Positions 34,073-45,825 of a stretch of 64,000 nucleotides of DNA are shown in pieces; positions within the stretch are counted from its first letter, which is position 1; every line of letters starts with the position of its first letter. The stretch covers positions 84,881,528 through 84,945,527 of the forward strand of contig CM034312.1 in NCBI GenBank assembly GCA_019925795.1. Direction: 5' to 3'. The stretch comes from Dendrobium chrysotoxum (taxonomy: Eukaryota > Streptophyta > Magnoliopsida > Asparagales > Orchidaceae). The translations under genes were made by a program, and so were the position numbers. The notes under the pieces were generated by a model. That model saw nothing but the letters and a program-made list of their open reading frames with translations, was not told where the DNA came from and ran no database searches.

Positions 34073-34092
34073 TATGGCGGTTTGTGCTCATA
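34073..34092 (+). promoter_or_regulatory. Hairpin with GGTTTGTGC centre, decayed copy 3
   Basis: TATG and CATA pair around a centre that differs from GGCTTGCGC by C-to-T changes. The surrounding TTTAATCGAGAGTATTTTTGG and TAATTATGGCGG align with copies 1 and 2. Confidence 0.4.
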
Positions 34093-34346
34093 GGAAATTA
34101 ATATCATATAATCCTCAATTTTGCTTTGACTTTTTATGACACTGAGGGAAAATATCTTGGAAATATTTTTCAATCTACCTTTTATCTATTCTCATGTTGG
34201 AGAGAAGTTCTACGATCATTTTTTATCCTTCAGGGTGATATGATCTAACATCTTCTCTTTAAATGATATTAAGCTCTTTCTAATCCCATGACTGTTAATG
34301 AAAGATGAGCTATGCATTGGCAAGAGAGCAGGTTAAATTCTTATGT

Positions 34347-34580
34347 TAAAAGAAGATGACCCCTTGCTAATGCATGAGAGTAGCTAAGTTGCTAATCTCA
34401 ATTGATATGCTAGTTCCAAGATGACCTCTACTACCGACATATGAAAGCAAGCAAACATGCTTGTACTAAGTTGACCCCTATGATGGTAGGAGAGCATGCT
34501 GTAAGACTTGTGCCCCACCGAGTGCCAAGATGACCCCTATGCATACTAGAGAGTAAGTCATACGATTTTGTGCCCAAAGA
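34347..34580 (+). repeat. Degenerate tandem array with AGATGACCCCT units
   Basis: Four units of about 50-65 bp begin with AGATGACCCCT, AGATGACCTCTA, AGTTGACCCCTA and AGATGACCCCTA. Each carries a GAGAG(C/T) part in the middle. The remaining sequence is diverged. Confidence 0.65.
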
Positions 34581-35759
34581 ATAACAACTGTGTAACTGTG
34601 ACAATTATGAAATTTAATATTGGTACTAGGCCTAAAAATGTCCATTGCGTTGATATGGAATGCAAAGCCAACTCTTACTTGAACATGAAATGAAATGATT
34701 AGTTATATTGCCTTTAGTAATTGAAGCATTGACTACTTGTATGTTTCAAAATGATTTCGTTTTTATATTAATTCCAAGTGACATACTGTTACGCCCATGG
34801 TACGATCGGGCGGAAGCCCTCCGCCCGGTTCAGAAGAATCGAACCCAACATAGAATGGGGAGGGGGGTTTGGTCCCCCTTGTGGGGGCCCAGGAAAGCTT
34901 TAATTCAATATGTAAGGAGGGGAAATAGAGGGAGAGATATTTAAGAAGATTTTAATTATGTAATTGGGGTATAATTATTTAGGAAAAGAGTTCCAATTCA
35001 ACTCAAATTAGAGAGGAATCATGTAGGGAAAGTAGGTTGTTTTGAGAGGGAATTAAGGAAGCCTATTTAGGGCTAACTATGAGGTGATTTCAGATTATGC
35101 AGAACTTGTATTTGCTAGTTTTATTTAGTAAATTTTTTAGTGGCGGCTAAAGTTTGTGGGAGAGCTGATCTACCTTTCGAATAGCAGATCAATTGTATCT
35201 TGCTTTGCTTCTGAAGTAGAAATCCAAAAAATAGCTATTATCTTGTTTTCCTACGCTTTTCTTCTCTCTTGTTTGCTATTTTTACTTCCAAGGCGCTTCA
35301 CCTACATGTTTACTGGCATTCTTGATAATAATAAGACATGATATAAAACTATACATCGAGAAGAACTGTTATATATGATGCATGATTCTTTGTGCCATAC
35401 AGAATACCTCACATATTTATATTGCATGTTTTACTGAGATGATCAACAAGAATTTATGGTAGATTCTGTGTGCCTTATTGAGTTGTATGCTCATCCTATG
35501 TGTATCTGTATGTGTTATTAATTTCAAATAAAGATAAGGAGCATGTTGAGTAAATGTTCGATCCAATAAAGATACCTTTTGAGTGATACTGTTTAATGCA
35601 AATGCTATCTTTTGGAAGTCATGCTTAACTACATACCTTTGGACGATATACACAGAAATGCCTATGATAAAGTAAATATACTCTTTTAAATTTGTATACG
35701 AAAATTTTTTGTTTTCTTCTATCCCTTATCGTTATTTATGTAGTGGATTTAGCGTCTCT
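34581..35759. other. Left flank of E2; possible LTR start near 34788
   Basis: TGTTACGCCCATGGTACG at about 34788 looks like an LTR start and is followed by CGGGCGGAAG..CTCCGCCCG, an inverted repeat. I could not find a matching end or duplication. No gene is seen to 35759. Confidence 0.35.
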
Positions 35760-35764
35760 ATGAG

Positions 35765-36091
35765 TGATATATCGCCAAAAAGTCATCTTGATCGGGCACG
35801 AATCTCGAGGAAAAACTCAAGTTGGAAACTTCAAAAATTATTTTGGAGACTATTTAAACTCCGATTTCAGCAAGCTTATAGTCGAACTGAGCGTCTCGGA
35901 AATACGAACCCAACGAAACCAAATTCGACTCAATCCGAGCCTAAATGAGTCCAAACCAAGTACTCGAAGCACTGTTGGAAGCATCAAACAGCAATTTGAG
36001 TTACCAAACGGCCTCCGATTTTGACGAGCTTATAGTTGAATCGAGCGTCTCGACGAGACGAATCCAATCGAGCGTCTCGACGAGACGAATC
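35765..36091 (+). repeat. E2 5' LTR remnant, internally deleted
   Basis: The first 303 bases match the start of the 3' LTR with about nine differences, eight of them transitions. The sequence TCGAGCGTCTCGACGAGACG then appears twice (36041 and 36068; 27-bp unit, second copy incomplete), after which the sequence no longer follows the LTR and runs within 35 bases into the gag ATG at 36126. About 0.7 kb of LTR, the primer site and leader are missing. Confidence 0.85.
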
Positions 36092-36125
36092 TCGTCGGGA
36101 CCCTCCCTAGGAGAGAATTCAAAAG

Positions 36126-39100
36126 ATGGAAGAATCTCAAAACGAGATCCTACAACTCTTGCGAGAGACTCGACAACCGACCCTAGCACCTCAGGAGGAG
36201 GTTCTTCTCCCTCGAGATCCACCATGTGTCGAAGCTGTTCAAATCGAACATCTTCAAGACTAGATTCCTCTTCCTCCACTCAGGAGGCGTTCGCAGTCGC
36301 ATCAAGATAATGAACTCACTGATACAGCAAGTTCTACCCATCCTTCAGGTCGACAATCTCGTCTTCCTCAAGACCTCCCTGAGGAGCTAGCCCAACCTCA
36401 CATTGCTGAGTTCCCTCGCAATGCCCTACGCCACGAATTACGACGATTGGTCCGGGAGGAGTTCCCTACAGGAGGCGTAAGGCAACCTCTTCGTCAGTGG
36501 GACTTCCAGGAGTCGTCACCTCTGACAGAAGCCATTCTTCAACACCCTATTGCGGCTGGCTTTAAGCTGCCAAGCATCGAATCCTACGATGGAACATCCG
36601 ACCCGTACGAACACATCGACCATTACAGGACCATCATGCATATTCAATGAGCCTCAGACGCGCTCCTTTGCCAGGTTTTTCCTGCCACTCTTAAAGGACA
36701 AGCTCGAACATGGTTCTATTCACTTCCAGCCGGAACGATCCCCACATTTGTCAAATTGGTCAAAGTATTCGTCGAACAGTTTGTTGCCAACCGAAGAATC
36801 GCTAAGGATTCTTCTCACCTTTCCGGGATCCGTCAAAACGAGGGAGAATCGTTGAAAGAGTACTTTCAATGGTTTTCCATCGAGGCTAGACAAATCCCAG
36901 GAGTAGACCCAGAATTGCTCAGAGGGGTCTTTCTTGGAGGACTTCGTCCTGGCCCCTTCTATTCGGCACTCATGCACGATACTGTTCATTCATATGCCGA
37001 TCTGATCCATCGTGTGGAAGCACAGATATCAGCAGATGAGGCAATAAACGCTCACAGAAAACAGTTCGAGCAACCCACTGGGAAGCGCAAGGTAGCACCT
37101 GAGATGGATAATCCATCATCACAACGGAAAAAGCAAGGGAAGAGCAATCTACCTCCTAGACCCCCACTGCCACGACGAGAACCCCGACAAGAGAAGGAGT
37201 ACACTCCGCTCAACACATCTCGAGCAAATGTGTTGATGGAGATTCAAGATCAGGACAAAGTAAAGTGGCCGCATCCTTTGAAACCGAATACAGGAAACCA
37301 AGATCAGTACTGCCACTTTCATCGTAGTCGTGGCCACACTACTGAATCCTGTAGGCAACTTAAGGAGGAGATTGAAAGACTCATCCGTCATGGTTATCTT
37401 CGACAGTTTATTGGGAATCCACCTACCCGAGAAGAAGCTCGTCCCACTGGGGGGCAGAATCAACCACAAAGACAACCAGTGAATAACCGGATAACGGTTG
37501 GCGAAATTGAAACAATCGCAGGAGGCCCCTTACTATCCGACCAAGTCTTTCTAACTGTGGAAGAAAACCCAACTCCAAAAAAGGCTCGTATCGATCATTC
37601 CATCACATTTGATGATTCTGACCTGGAAGGAGTAAAAACCCCCCATCAAGATCTGCTTGTCATAAACGCAGGCATTGGTGACCCATGTTACAATGTCAAA
37701 AGAATTCTTGTAGACAACGGAAGCTCCGTAGATGTCCTGTTCTACTCTACTTTTCTCAACATGGGTCTCTCAAGAGAAAAACTTCAACCTGCTGCAGGTC
37801 ATTTATATGGATTTGATAATTGACCTGTACAAGCAGAGGGAATAATCAGTCTCCCGGTAGTCCTTGGAGAATTTCCTCGACAAACTACACACTCCATCCA
37901 ATTCATCGTGATAAAGTAAGAATCAGCTTATAACGCCATCTTCAGGAGGCCGCTCCAGTCTATTTTTGGTATCATCGCATCCATTCCTCACCTCAAGCTG
38001 AAGTTCCATACCCCATCAGGAGTCGGTGTAGTATGCGGAGATCAACAAATAGCACAAACCTGCTATCTTAGGCAGATCAAGTCTCATCCGACGATTACCC
38101 TGAGCATCGAGGACTTTGATCTGCGGAGCGAAGATATTCCTCAGAGAGCTTCCCCTGTGGAAGACCTTACTACTGTATCTATATCTGAAGAGCATCCTTC
38201 AAAGACAGTGCGAATTGGATCACTTCTCTCAGATGATGAAAAGAAAAACTTTACAGCTTTTCTACGAGAAAATTATGATATTTTTGCATGGAGTCCAGCA
38301 GATATGCCTGGAATTGACCCCGAAGTGATCGTTCACTTCCTCAAAGTCAATCCAACGTGCAAACTGATTATCCAGAAGAAGCGAAACTTTACACCAAATC
38401 GCCAGCAAGCAATTGAACAAGAAGTAGATAAACTTTTAGAAGCCGGATTCATACGAGAGGTGCACTATCCTACTTGGTTAGCAAATGTTGTCATGGTACG
38501 GAAGGGGAGTGGAGCTTGGAGAATGTGTATAGATTACATTGATCTCAACAAAGCTTGCCCAAAGGATAGTTTTTCGCTCCCTCGCATCGATCAGTTAGTT
38601 GATACCACCTCTGGTCATCAGATGTTGAGCTTTATGGACGCCTACTCCGGCTACAACCAAATAAAAATGAATCCTGCTGATGAAGAAGCAACGGCTTTTC
38701 AAATAGACAAAGGATTGTACTGCTACCGGGTGATGCCCTTCGGGCTCAAAAATGCTGGAGCAACTTATCAGCGCCTCATGAATAAGGTTTTCAAAAGCCT
38801 TATTGGACGTACTATGGAGGTGTACGTAGACGATATGTTGGTAAAAAGTCTGAAAAAAACCCAACATATCTCTGACCTGAAATAATATTTTCACTTGTTA
38901 AGGCATTACAATATGCGACTCAACCCCGCTAAATGTGCTTTTGGAGTCGCTTCTGGAAAGTTTTTAGGGTTTATGGTAACTCATAGAGGAATCGAAGCCA
39001 ATCCGGAGAAGATCAAGGCATTAAGGGACATGGTGCCGCCAAAGAACATCAAGGAGGTCCAAAGGCTGAATGGGAGAATCGCGGCACTATCTCGTTTCCT

Positions 39101-41390
39101 AGCACCTTCAGGAGACAAATATCTGCCCTTCTTCAAGATACTTAGAGGCGCTCGTAGCTCCGGGTTTCAATGGACAGATGAATGTCAAGAAGCCTTTGAA
39201 CAATTGCGAAAGTATTTGGCATCCCCGCCACTACTTTCTAAACCAATACCAGGAGAGATATTGTATTTGTATATGGCTGTATCTATCCAAGCCATTAGTT
39301 CGGTTCTGATCCGAGAAGAAAATGCTATACAACGTCCTATCTACTATGTTAGTAAGATTTTATCTGAAGTAGAGGGACGTTATCCTTTGGCAGATAAGAC
39401 AGCATTGGCGTTAGTTTATTCCGCCAGAAAACTACGCCCTTACTTTCAAGCCCATTCAATTGGAATTTACACGAATCTGCCGCTAAAAAGCATTCTGCAA
39501 AAGCCAGAAGCATCAGGCAGGCTTGTTAAGTGGTCTGTAGAACTGGGAGAATTTGATATCCACTACTTGCCTAGACCTGATATTAAATCTCAAGCACTAG
39601 CAGATTTCGTAGTTGAATGCACCGTTCCAGTATCTGATGTACAACCGAGTGCTTCACCTTCTTCTCCATGCTGGACGTTGTACGTCGATGGAGCTTCAGG
39701 GAGTTCTGGGGCTTGGGCTGGAATTTTATTAATCTCTCAACAGAAGGTTACCCTTGAGTACGGGCTTCTACTCAAGTTCCTGGCAACCAACAACATAGCA
39801 GAATACGAGGCCCTTGTTGCTGGGTTGAGACTAGCAATTGACTGTGAAGTCCATAACCTAATAGCCCACACTGATTCCCAACTAGTCGCCTCTCAGGTGG
39901 AGGGGGATTTTGATATTCACAACCCACAATTGGCTCAATATTGTAGCATTGTGAAGCTACTCTTAGCCCGTATAGGGGAGCATCAAATCATACATATCCT
40001 CCGAGAACAAAATGCAAGAGCAGACGCTCTTTCTAAACTTGCTACATCAACAACGGGGGACATCTATAAGAGAAGATGTATCGAGGAAATCCACTTTCCA
40101 AGCATTCAGGGTCCATGGGTCATACAGTCAATTGACGAGCCAAGAGAGATGTCTTGGATCGAACCCATCTTGTCTTTTCTGAAAGATGGGGTGCTACCCG
40201 AAGATCCTATAGCTGCAATACGACTTCGGAGACAAGCTGTAAATTTCACCATTATCGGCAACGAGTTGTATAAGCGCTCCTTCATTGGGCCGTACCTCAA
40301 GTGTCCCCCACCATCAGAAGCTGATTACGCGCTTCGGGAAGTTCATTCAGGAGTATGTGGAGAACATCTGGGAGGAAGAGCGTTAGCTTACAAGATCATG
40401 AGACAGGGATTCTATTGGCCTACAATGAAACAGGATACACTTGAATTCACACGAAAGTGTGAAAACTGTCAACTGTATTCTAACCTCACTCATACACCCG
40501 CTCTGGAGCTTGCATCCCTTCAAAGCCCCTGGCTTTTTGCCCAATGGGGAATTGATATAATGGGACCTTTTCCTATAGCGACTGGACAACGAAAATTCAT
40601 TATTTTGACTGTAGATTACTTCACCAAATGGGTGGAGGCGGAACCTTTGGCGAAGATTACTGAAGCAAATGCCAAGCAATTCTTATGGAAGAACATAATA
40701 TGTCGCTTTGGCATTCCCGCAAAAATCATCACTGATAACGGGACACAGTTTACCGGGAAGATCTTTACATCTTTTTGTAGGGATTTTCATATTCAGCTCA
40801 TTCACACAGCTGTTGCCCATCCTCAAACTAATGGGCAAACAGAGGTTACAAACCGAACAATCCTGAAAGGGCTGAAGACACGTCTAGGGAAGGCTGGGGG
40901 GCAATGGGCCGAAGAACTCCCCAATGTCCTCTGGGCTTATCGGACCACCGCTAGAACTCCTACAGGGGAAACCCCATATAACCTTTGCTTTGGTACAGAA
41001 GCAGTCATACCGGTTGATATCGGAGTTCCTAGCCACAGAGTTCAGACTTTCGACTTCAAAAATAACGAGGAGAAGCTTAGAGCAAATTTGGATCTCCTCC
41101 CAGAAGTAAGAGATGAAGCCTCACTCAGAACCGCTGCATACCACCAAAGAGTTGCCCGTCACTACAATCGAAGGGTGAAACCTCGCCCTATCACTATTGG
41201 GGACTTAGTACTACGAAGCATTGAAGCCGCTGGAAAAGGCCCTCAGCGAAATAAGCTCTCCCCCCTCTGGGAGGGTCCTTATTTAGTAGCGGCTATGGTC
41301 AAGCCTGGAACCTTCAAACTGAAGGATGCTGGTGGAAAAATGTTTCCCCGAACTTGGAACGTGGGCAATCTTCGTAAATATTATCAGTAG
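36126..41390 (+). pseudogene. E2 gag-pro-pol, one frame with five premature stops
   Basis: A single frame of 1755 codons runs from ATG 36126 to TAG 41388-41390 without a frameshift. Gag core: about 36560-37050 (SYDGTSDPYEHIDHY, LKGQARTWFYSLPAG); CCHC-like zinc knuckle CHFHRSRGHTTESC near 37311; protease ILVDNGSSVDVLF near 37703; reverse transcriptase with FGLKNAGATYQRLMN and YVDD at about 38820; RNase H; second RNase H (LYVDGASGSSGAWAG); integrase with HHCC finger, DNGTQFTG and HPQTNGQTEV; C-terminus NVGNLRKYYQ. In-frame stops are TAG 36261, TGA 36648, TGA 37821, TAA 37917 and TAA 38883. Each becomes a sense codon by a single T-to-C reversal, consistent with decay of methylated cytosine. From 38895 onward 831 codons remain open. 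Confidence 0.95.
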
Positions 41391-42113
41391 GAGTTGATAC
41401 TGCTATCTGTCTATGTGTTATATTTGTCTTATATTTTATCTTATCCTGTAGTCATGTTATAAAGTTTTTCGTACATCCCTTATGTGTTGATTATAGAAGA
41501 ACTTTTTTCTTGTATCCCTAAGTTATTCTAGGGAACTGCTATCTCATATTACGAAGCAATATGATATTCACTTTGTCGTGCTAACGTTTCTTCTCTCCAA
41601 ACTCTTTTTTCTGTGATTCGAGAAGTACACAATCTATATTGTATCTCAATCACTGAATGATCAATCCCAGGGGGATTTGATCCGACCTCTTCCGCACAGG
41701 TTAACGTCATCAAGCAAAGGCTTTGACTGACAACCTCGGATAGGTCAAGTATCCTAGGAGGATATCTTGAATATCACAATCATTTGATGATCAATCCCAA
41801 AGGGAGTTGATCTGACCTTTTTTCTGACAGGTTAAGGGTATCGAGCAAATGCTTTCACTAATAACCCCGGATAGGTCAAAATCTTTAAAGAAAGGGATGT
41901 CTCACATTTGCTCAAGTCAAAAAAAACAAAAAAAAAGAGCTCATTAGAATACTCTCATCCAAACTGAAGTAAAACTAAGTGAATTTCATTTGCATGTGAG
42001 AAAAGAACATCAACATCTTTATATATCACTGAACATCAAGTACACCAGATAGAAACATTAACATCGAGCATATATACAATCACTAGAAAGAAATCAAAGT
42101 GATACAAAACATC
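41391..42113. other. E2 spacer between pol and antisense ORF, with two 130-bp repeats
   Basis: Equivalent to 1976-2710 of E1. Units start at GATCAATCCC at 41659 and 41789. Each includes an inverted GATCAAxTCCC/GGGAxTTGATC pair and a CAGGTTAA..CAAGCAAA/GAGCAAATGCTTT part. It holds the 3' ends of two convergent genes. Confidence 0.7.
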
Positions 42114-43792
42114 CTACAGAATCTCAACGTCATCCTCGTCCTCCTCTAAGGCAAAAGCTCGCTGCAACTCACTCTCCAGCTCTTCACCACCAGAGTCTGA
42201 AGAAGCATCACCAGAAGCCTGGCTAGGAGTCAACCCCTCGATCTCCGCTCCAGTCTTGCGATGTACTGTCCAAACACCCTTCATGAAGCCCCTGATGAAG
42301 CCATCCTCTGCGCACTCTGCCTCTAAGGCCTTCACCTCCACGTCATAAATATGACTGCGAGCCTCCTGAATGTGGTCCTCAATAATGATCTTGAAAGCAT
42401 AAGATTTCTTGAACTCTTCAATAACTGCTGACGGCAACTGCTGGGCCTCCTTCTCGGACAGTACACTCTGAAGCCTCTCATTCTCAGCCTCAAGGACTTG
42501 CTGAGCCTTTTCCTGCTGCTTGATCGTCGCTTGTGCCTCCACCAACTCTATATGCAGACGATCCATCCGTTCATTCTGAGAAGAGGCTGAAGTGATCTTG
42601 TTGGCCAACTCTGCTCTACACCCCTCAAGCTGATCCTCCACCACCTTCATCTCCTTCACTTTACTGTCATATTTCTTCTTGTACTCTCCCTGAAGGTATT
42701 TAACCTTCACAAACTCTTTGTTCCAATCGTTCAGATTCTTGGTCATCTCAAGCTTGAAATCAGAATACTGAGACAAGAAAAATATCAGAAATATATTCCT
42801 TAAGAAATATAAAAAAGGAGAAGAAGTAAAGGAGAACTCACCAACTCCTCAGCCCGTCGGCGGCCGATGCACTGATGGTTTAACACATCCTCTGGAATAT
42901 ATGACTTGGATGGAGAAGCTCGGGGACCTTTGCTAACAACTGTCAAAACTTCATCTGCCCTCTTCTTCCTCGATGCCTGCAAACCTTCCTCGCTCCCTGG
43001 TCGCTTGGAGTGGTTCTTTTGGGGAACAACTTCTGGAACTCTAGCAGACTTCTTCAACATTTGAGCATGTGATCTCCCCGCTTGAGTAGATAATCCGACC
43101 TTGAACAAGTACTCCTCATCTACATATCTACTCAAGTAACGCACATCGTAGTGTAGAGCATCTAAATCAGGGAGTTTGAGTATCCTCAGCAAATCTTCTG
43201 CTCCAATATGAAGGGGGACAGGTAGCTCTTTCAACTTCCCCCACTTCTCCTGAAGACCCCAATCATTCTGCACATAAAAGAAGTTGCTGATCCAACCTTT
43301 CGAGGGGTCTCGAGTGCGGATGTCCAACCACTTGGACCTGAATGAAATACGTCCCTGCGCATCGCTAAAGCGACGCCCCATCCGAGAAAGGCACTCTGAG
43401 GAAAGTACCACTCCACGGTCTCTGAAAAGCACGATCAGGCCCATCACGATCGACATTGCTCTGTAGGAAAATTGAGACAAGCATACCCCACAAATCGTCA
43501 GAATGTCGATCAGTTCGGAAGAAGGAGGAAATTGTAGTCCCGCTCGCAGACTAAATTCATACACCGTCACATATCCATGGGGAGGGAAGCAGGCACGATC
43601 AGTTCTGGCCGGCACCTTCATCACCAAATCATTAGGAAAATGAAATTTTTTCCTAAATGAGATGAAAGAGTCCTCAGTGACGGTGGAAATCACATCGTCA
43701 GCCTTCGGCGCCTTTTGGGTCCTCTTCGGAACTTTAGATCGTTGCGCAGGACGGTCTTCTGAAGGAATTTTTGAGGAGGCAGGATCACCCAT
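42114..43792 (-). CDS. E2 antisense ORF (aORF), two exons, intact
   Basis: Minus-strand exons 43792-42842 (317 codons) and 42767-42114 (218 codons including stop) are joined across a 74-nt intron with GTGAGTT donor and TTGTCTCAG acceptor, phase 0, giving about 534 residues. Residues roughly 50-190 hold the gypsy-type transposon protein domain (TDRACFPPHGYVTVYEFSLR, SKGWISNFFYVQNDWG). A basic segment follows (KNHSKRPGSEEGLQASRKKR), which could be a nuclear localisation signal. Exon 2 is a long coiled coil (about residues 325-450) with an acidic tail (ALEEDEDDVEIL). Both exons are open, unlike gag-pol of the same element. E1 shares the splice sites. Such ORFs are known from Tat-lineage elements; the function is unresolved. 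Confidence 0.85.
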
Positions 43793-44587
43793 TTTGCTTC
43801 CTTTACTAAAGAGGGGCGCAAATCTAAGTAGGAAAAATCACCTACGAAAGACTGCGGAAAGCCTCCGAAGTAGGAAGAAAAAGGGAGGAAGAACAGAGGG
43901 AGGAAGGGGGAAAGCCGCTAACTTCTGCGCAAAAGGAGGGGCGCCGAATCAAGTAGGGAAAGTCACCTACTTAAAAATGGCGGAAAGCCTCAGAATGCTA
44001 AAAGCTAGAAGGCCAGGAGAGGAGGAAGAAAGGAGCATTTTGACCCCTGCCCCAAGGGGTGTATTTATAGGATGAAAAGAGAGGGAGTTATTGAAGAAAA
44101 AGGGGGGAAAATATTTAAAAATTGGAGGGAGAGGGCTTCTAGAAGGAAGTTCGAATTTTTCTGAATTTTTCCGGAATTTTTCGAATTTTTTCAGATTTTT
44201 TGGATTTTTTTTTATAGTGTGTGGGCCCCACATTTAAAATATATATATATATATATTTTTTTTTTTAATAACCGCGCGGATGCGCCTTTTGGCGTGGGCG
44301 CCGCCGCGGGCGGCGGCGGCAGGCGGCGGCCGGCCGGTTCAGTCGCCTACGCGTTCCCGGGCTCCGATTTCGGGCCCGGACGGTCCAAATTCGACGTTTT
44401 TGGGGTCCCCGAACACGTTTTTTGACGTTCCGGACTCAATTTTGACACTTTCGGAGCTCAACGGGGCCTCTATGATTGGGTTCGAGCAAACATTTAATTT
44501 TTGGAATGCAATTTTTTGCGATTCGGCTAATGTAAAATACCGGAACAAGTATTTTCGGACTCGTGGAGCTTCGACATCCGAGGCAAC
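43793..44587. other. Upstream region of the antisense ORF, left of 3' LTR
   Basis: Contains the 5' flank of the aORF, an AT-rich stretch (44105-44270) absent from E1, (AT)n at about 44240, and a GC-rich segment (44271-44350). The purine tract that precedes the LTR in E1 is reduced here to GAGG. The aORF promoter should lie here on the minus strand. Confidence 0.55.
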
Positions 44588-45604
44588 TGATATATCGCCA
44601 AAAAATCATCTTGATCGGGCACGAATCTCGAGGAAAAACTCAAGTTGAAAACTTCAAAAATTATTTCGGAGACCATTTAAACTCCGATTTCAGCAAGCTT
44701 ATAGTCGAACTGAGCGTCTCAGAAATACGAACCCAACGACACCAAATTCGACTCAATCCGAGCCCAAATGAGTCCAAACCAAGTACCCGAAGCACTGTTG
44801 GAAGCATCAAACAGCAATTTGAGTTACCAAACGGCCTCCGATTTTGACGAGCTTATAGTCGAATCGAGCGTCTCGACGAGACGAATCCAACGAGCCCAAG
44901 ATTGTAGAATTCTGATATCATTAAGACCTTCAAATGCTTGATAAACGGTTCACGATCAAGGGATTCAATATCGGCCGTTCATCCGGATCACTCCCTATTT
45001 GCCCCTGATACCTCACATATTTACGGGCTATGCCACTCCAGAAAAACTATAAATAGCCCCTCATTTCTCTTAAGAGGGGACCCAAGCCAAGAAGAGAAGA
45101 AGAGAAAGAAGAGAAGAAGAAGAGAAGAGAAGTCTAGGAGGGAACAGCTCCTCCTCGACCACCGCCGGAACTCCGCCGGAACACCACCGAAGCACCACCG
45201 GGCGCCCGAGGGACGCCGGAGCTCTGCCCGACACGGGAGCAACCTCGGAATTCTACCCGACGCCAGAATTCTACCCGACGCCCGAGTGACGCCAGACTTC
45301 TTTCCAAGCGACGCCGGAATTCTGCCGGACACCCGAGTGACGTCGGAACTCTGCTTGGCCTTGTAACTGATACTCATTGTAATATGATCGTCATGAATTT
45401 AAAGGACGAACCAGCCTCGTGTATTTCAAACAACACTGGTGGAACTCTTTCAACTGGGCGTGGCCCCGTGGTTTTTCCCTTTTTCAGGGCTTTCCACGTA
45501 AAAATCCTAATGTTCTTTTATTCTTCTGTTTGTGTGCTGGATATACGTACAACGCTGAGACGGAAATTTAAATTCTATCGCCGCGTATATTTGAGTCCGC
45601 AACA
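44588..45604 (+). repeat. E2 3' LTR, 1017 bp
   Basis: TG...CA ends, same length as the E1 LTR. TATA box (ACTATAAATAG) near 45050; purine-rich GAAGA repeats at 45090-45135; GACGCCGGAATTCT-type tandem array at about 45205-45350. It lies downstream of the SAM-PRXL2 gene. Confidence 0.93.
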
Positions 45605-45609
45605 ATGAG

Positions 45610-45825
45610 AATATCAATGGAACTGAAAAACTACCTGAGATTGACCCTTTACTTTTTTTCTCTCCCTGCAGCATGTCATGATATGCTTCAAATAGATGTA
45701 TGAGGCTGTTGAGTTGTTATATTTAGGGAACTTAATAGCTGTATATTGGGAGCTTCAGATTTGATAAATCCGCTGAAAACAATTTCAAATCTGTTCAGAT
45801 TTGATCTTGAAATCAAAATCGGATT
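45610..45825. other. 3' flank of SAM-PRXL2 gene up to E2
   Basis: About 215 bases lie between the stop codon of the minus-strand gene and the E2 duplication. It probably holds the 3' untranslated region; E2 may have displaced downstream processing signals. Confidence 0.5.

Larger units (their letters stand above)
35765..45604 (+). mobile_element. Tat-lineage Ty3/gypsy retrotransposon E2, complete insertion
   Basis: Both ends are defined: TGATATATCG at 35765 and TCCGCAACA ending at 45604, flanked by the perfect 5-bp duplication ATGAG (35760-35764 and 45605-45609). Order: truncated 5' LTR, gag, protease, reverse transcriptase, RNase H, second RNase H, integrase, spacer with two 130-bp repeats, spliced antisense ORF, 3' LTR. 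The 5' LTR has lost its 3' two thirds together with the primer binding site and leader, so the copy cannot complete its cycle. It is inserted 0.2 kb downstream of the stop codon of the SAM-PRXL2 gene, in convergent orientation. Confidence 0.95.

Noticed and set aside
34788..35110. Possible full LTR starting TGTTACGCCC
   Set aside because: No matching CA end, partner LTR or duplication could be found, so it is only mentioned in the flank entry.
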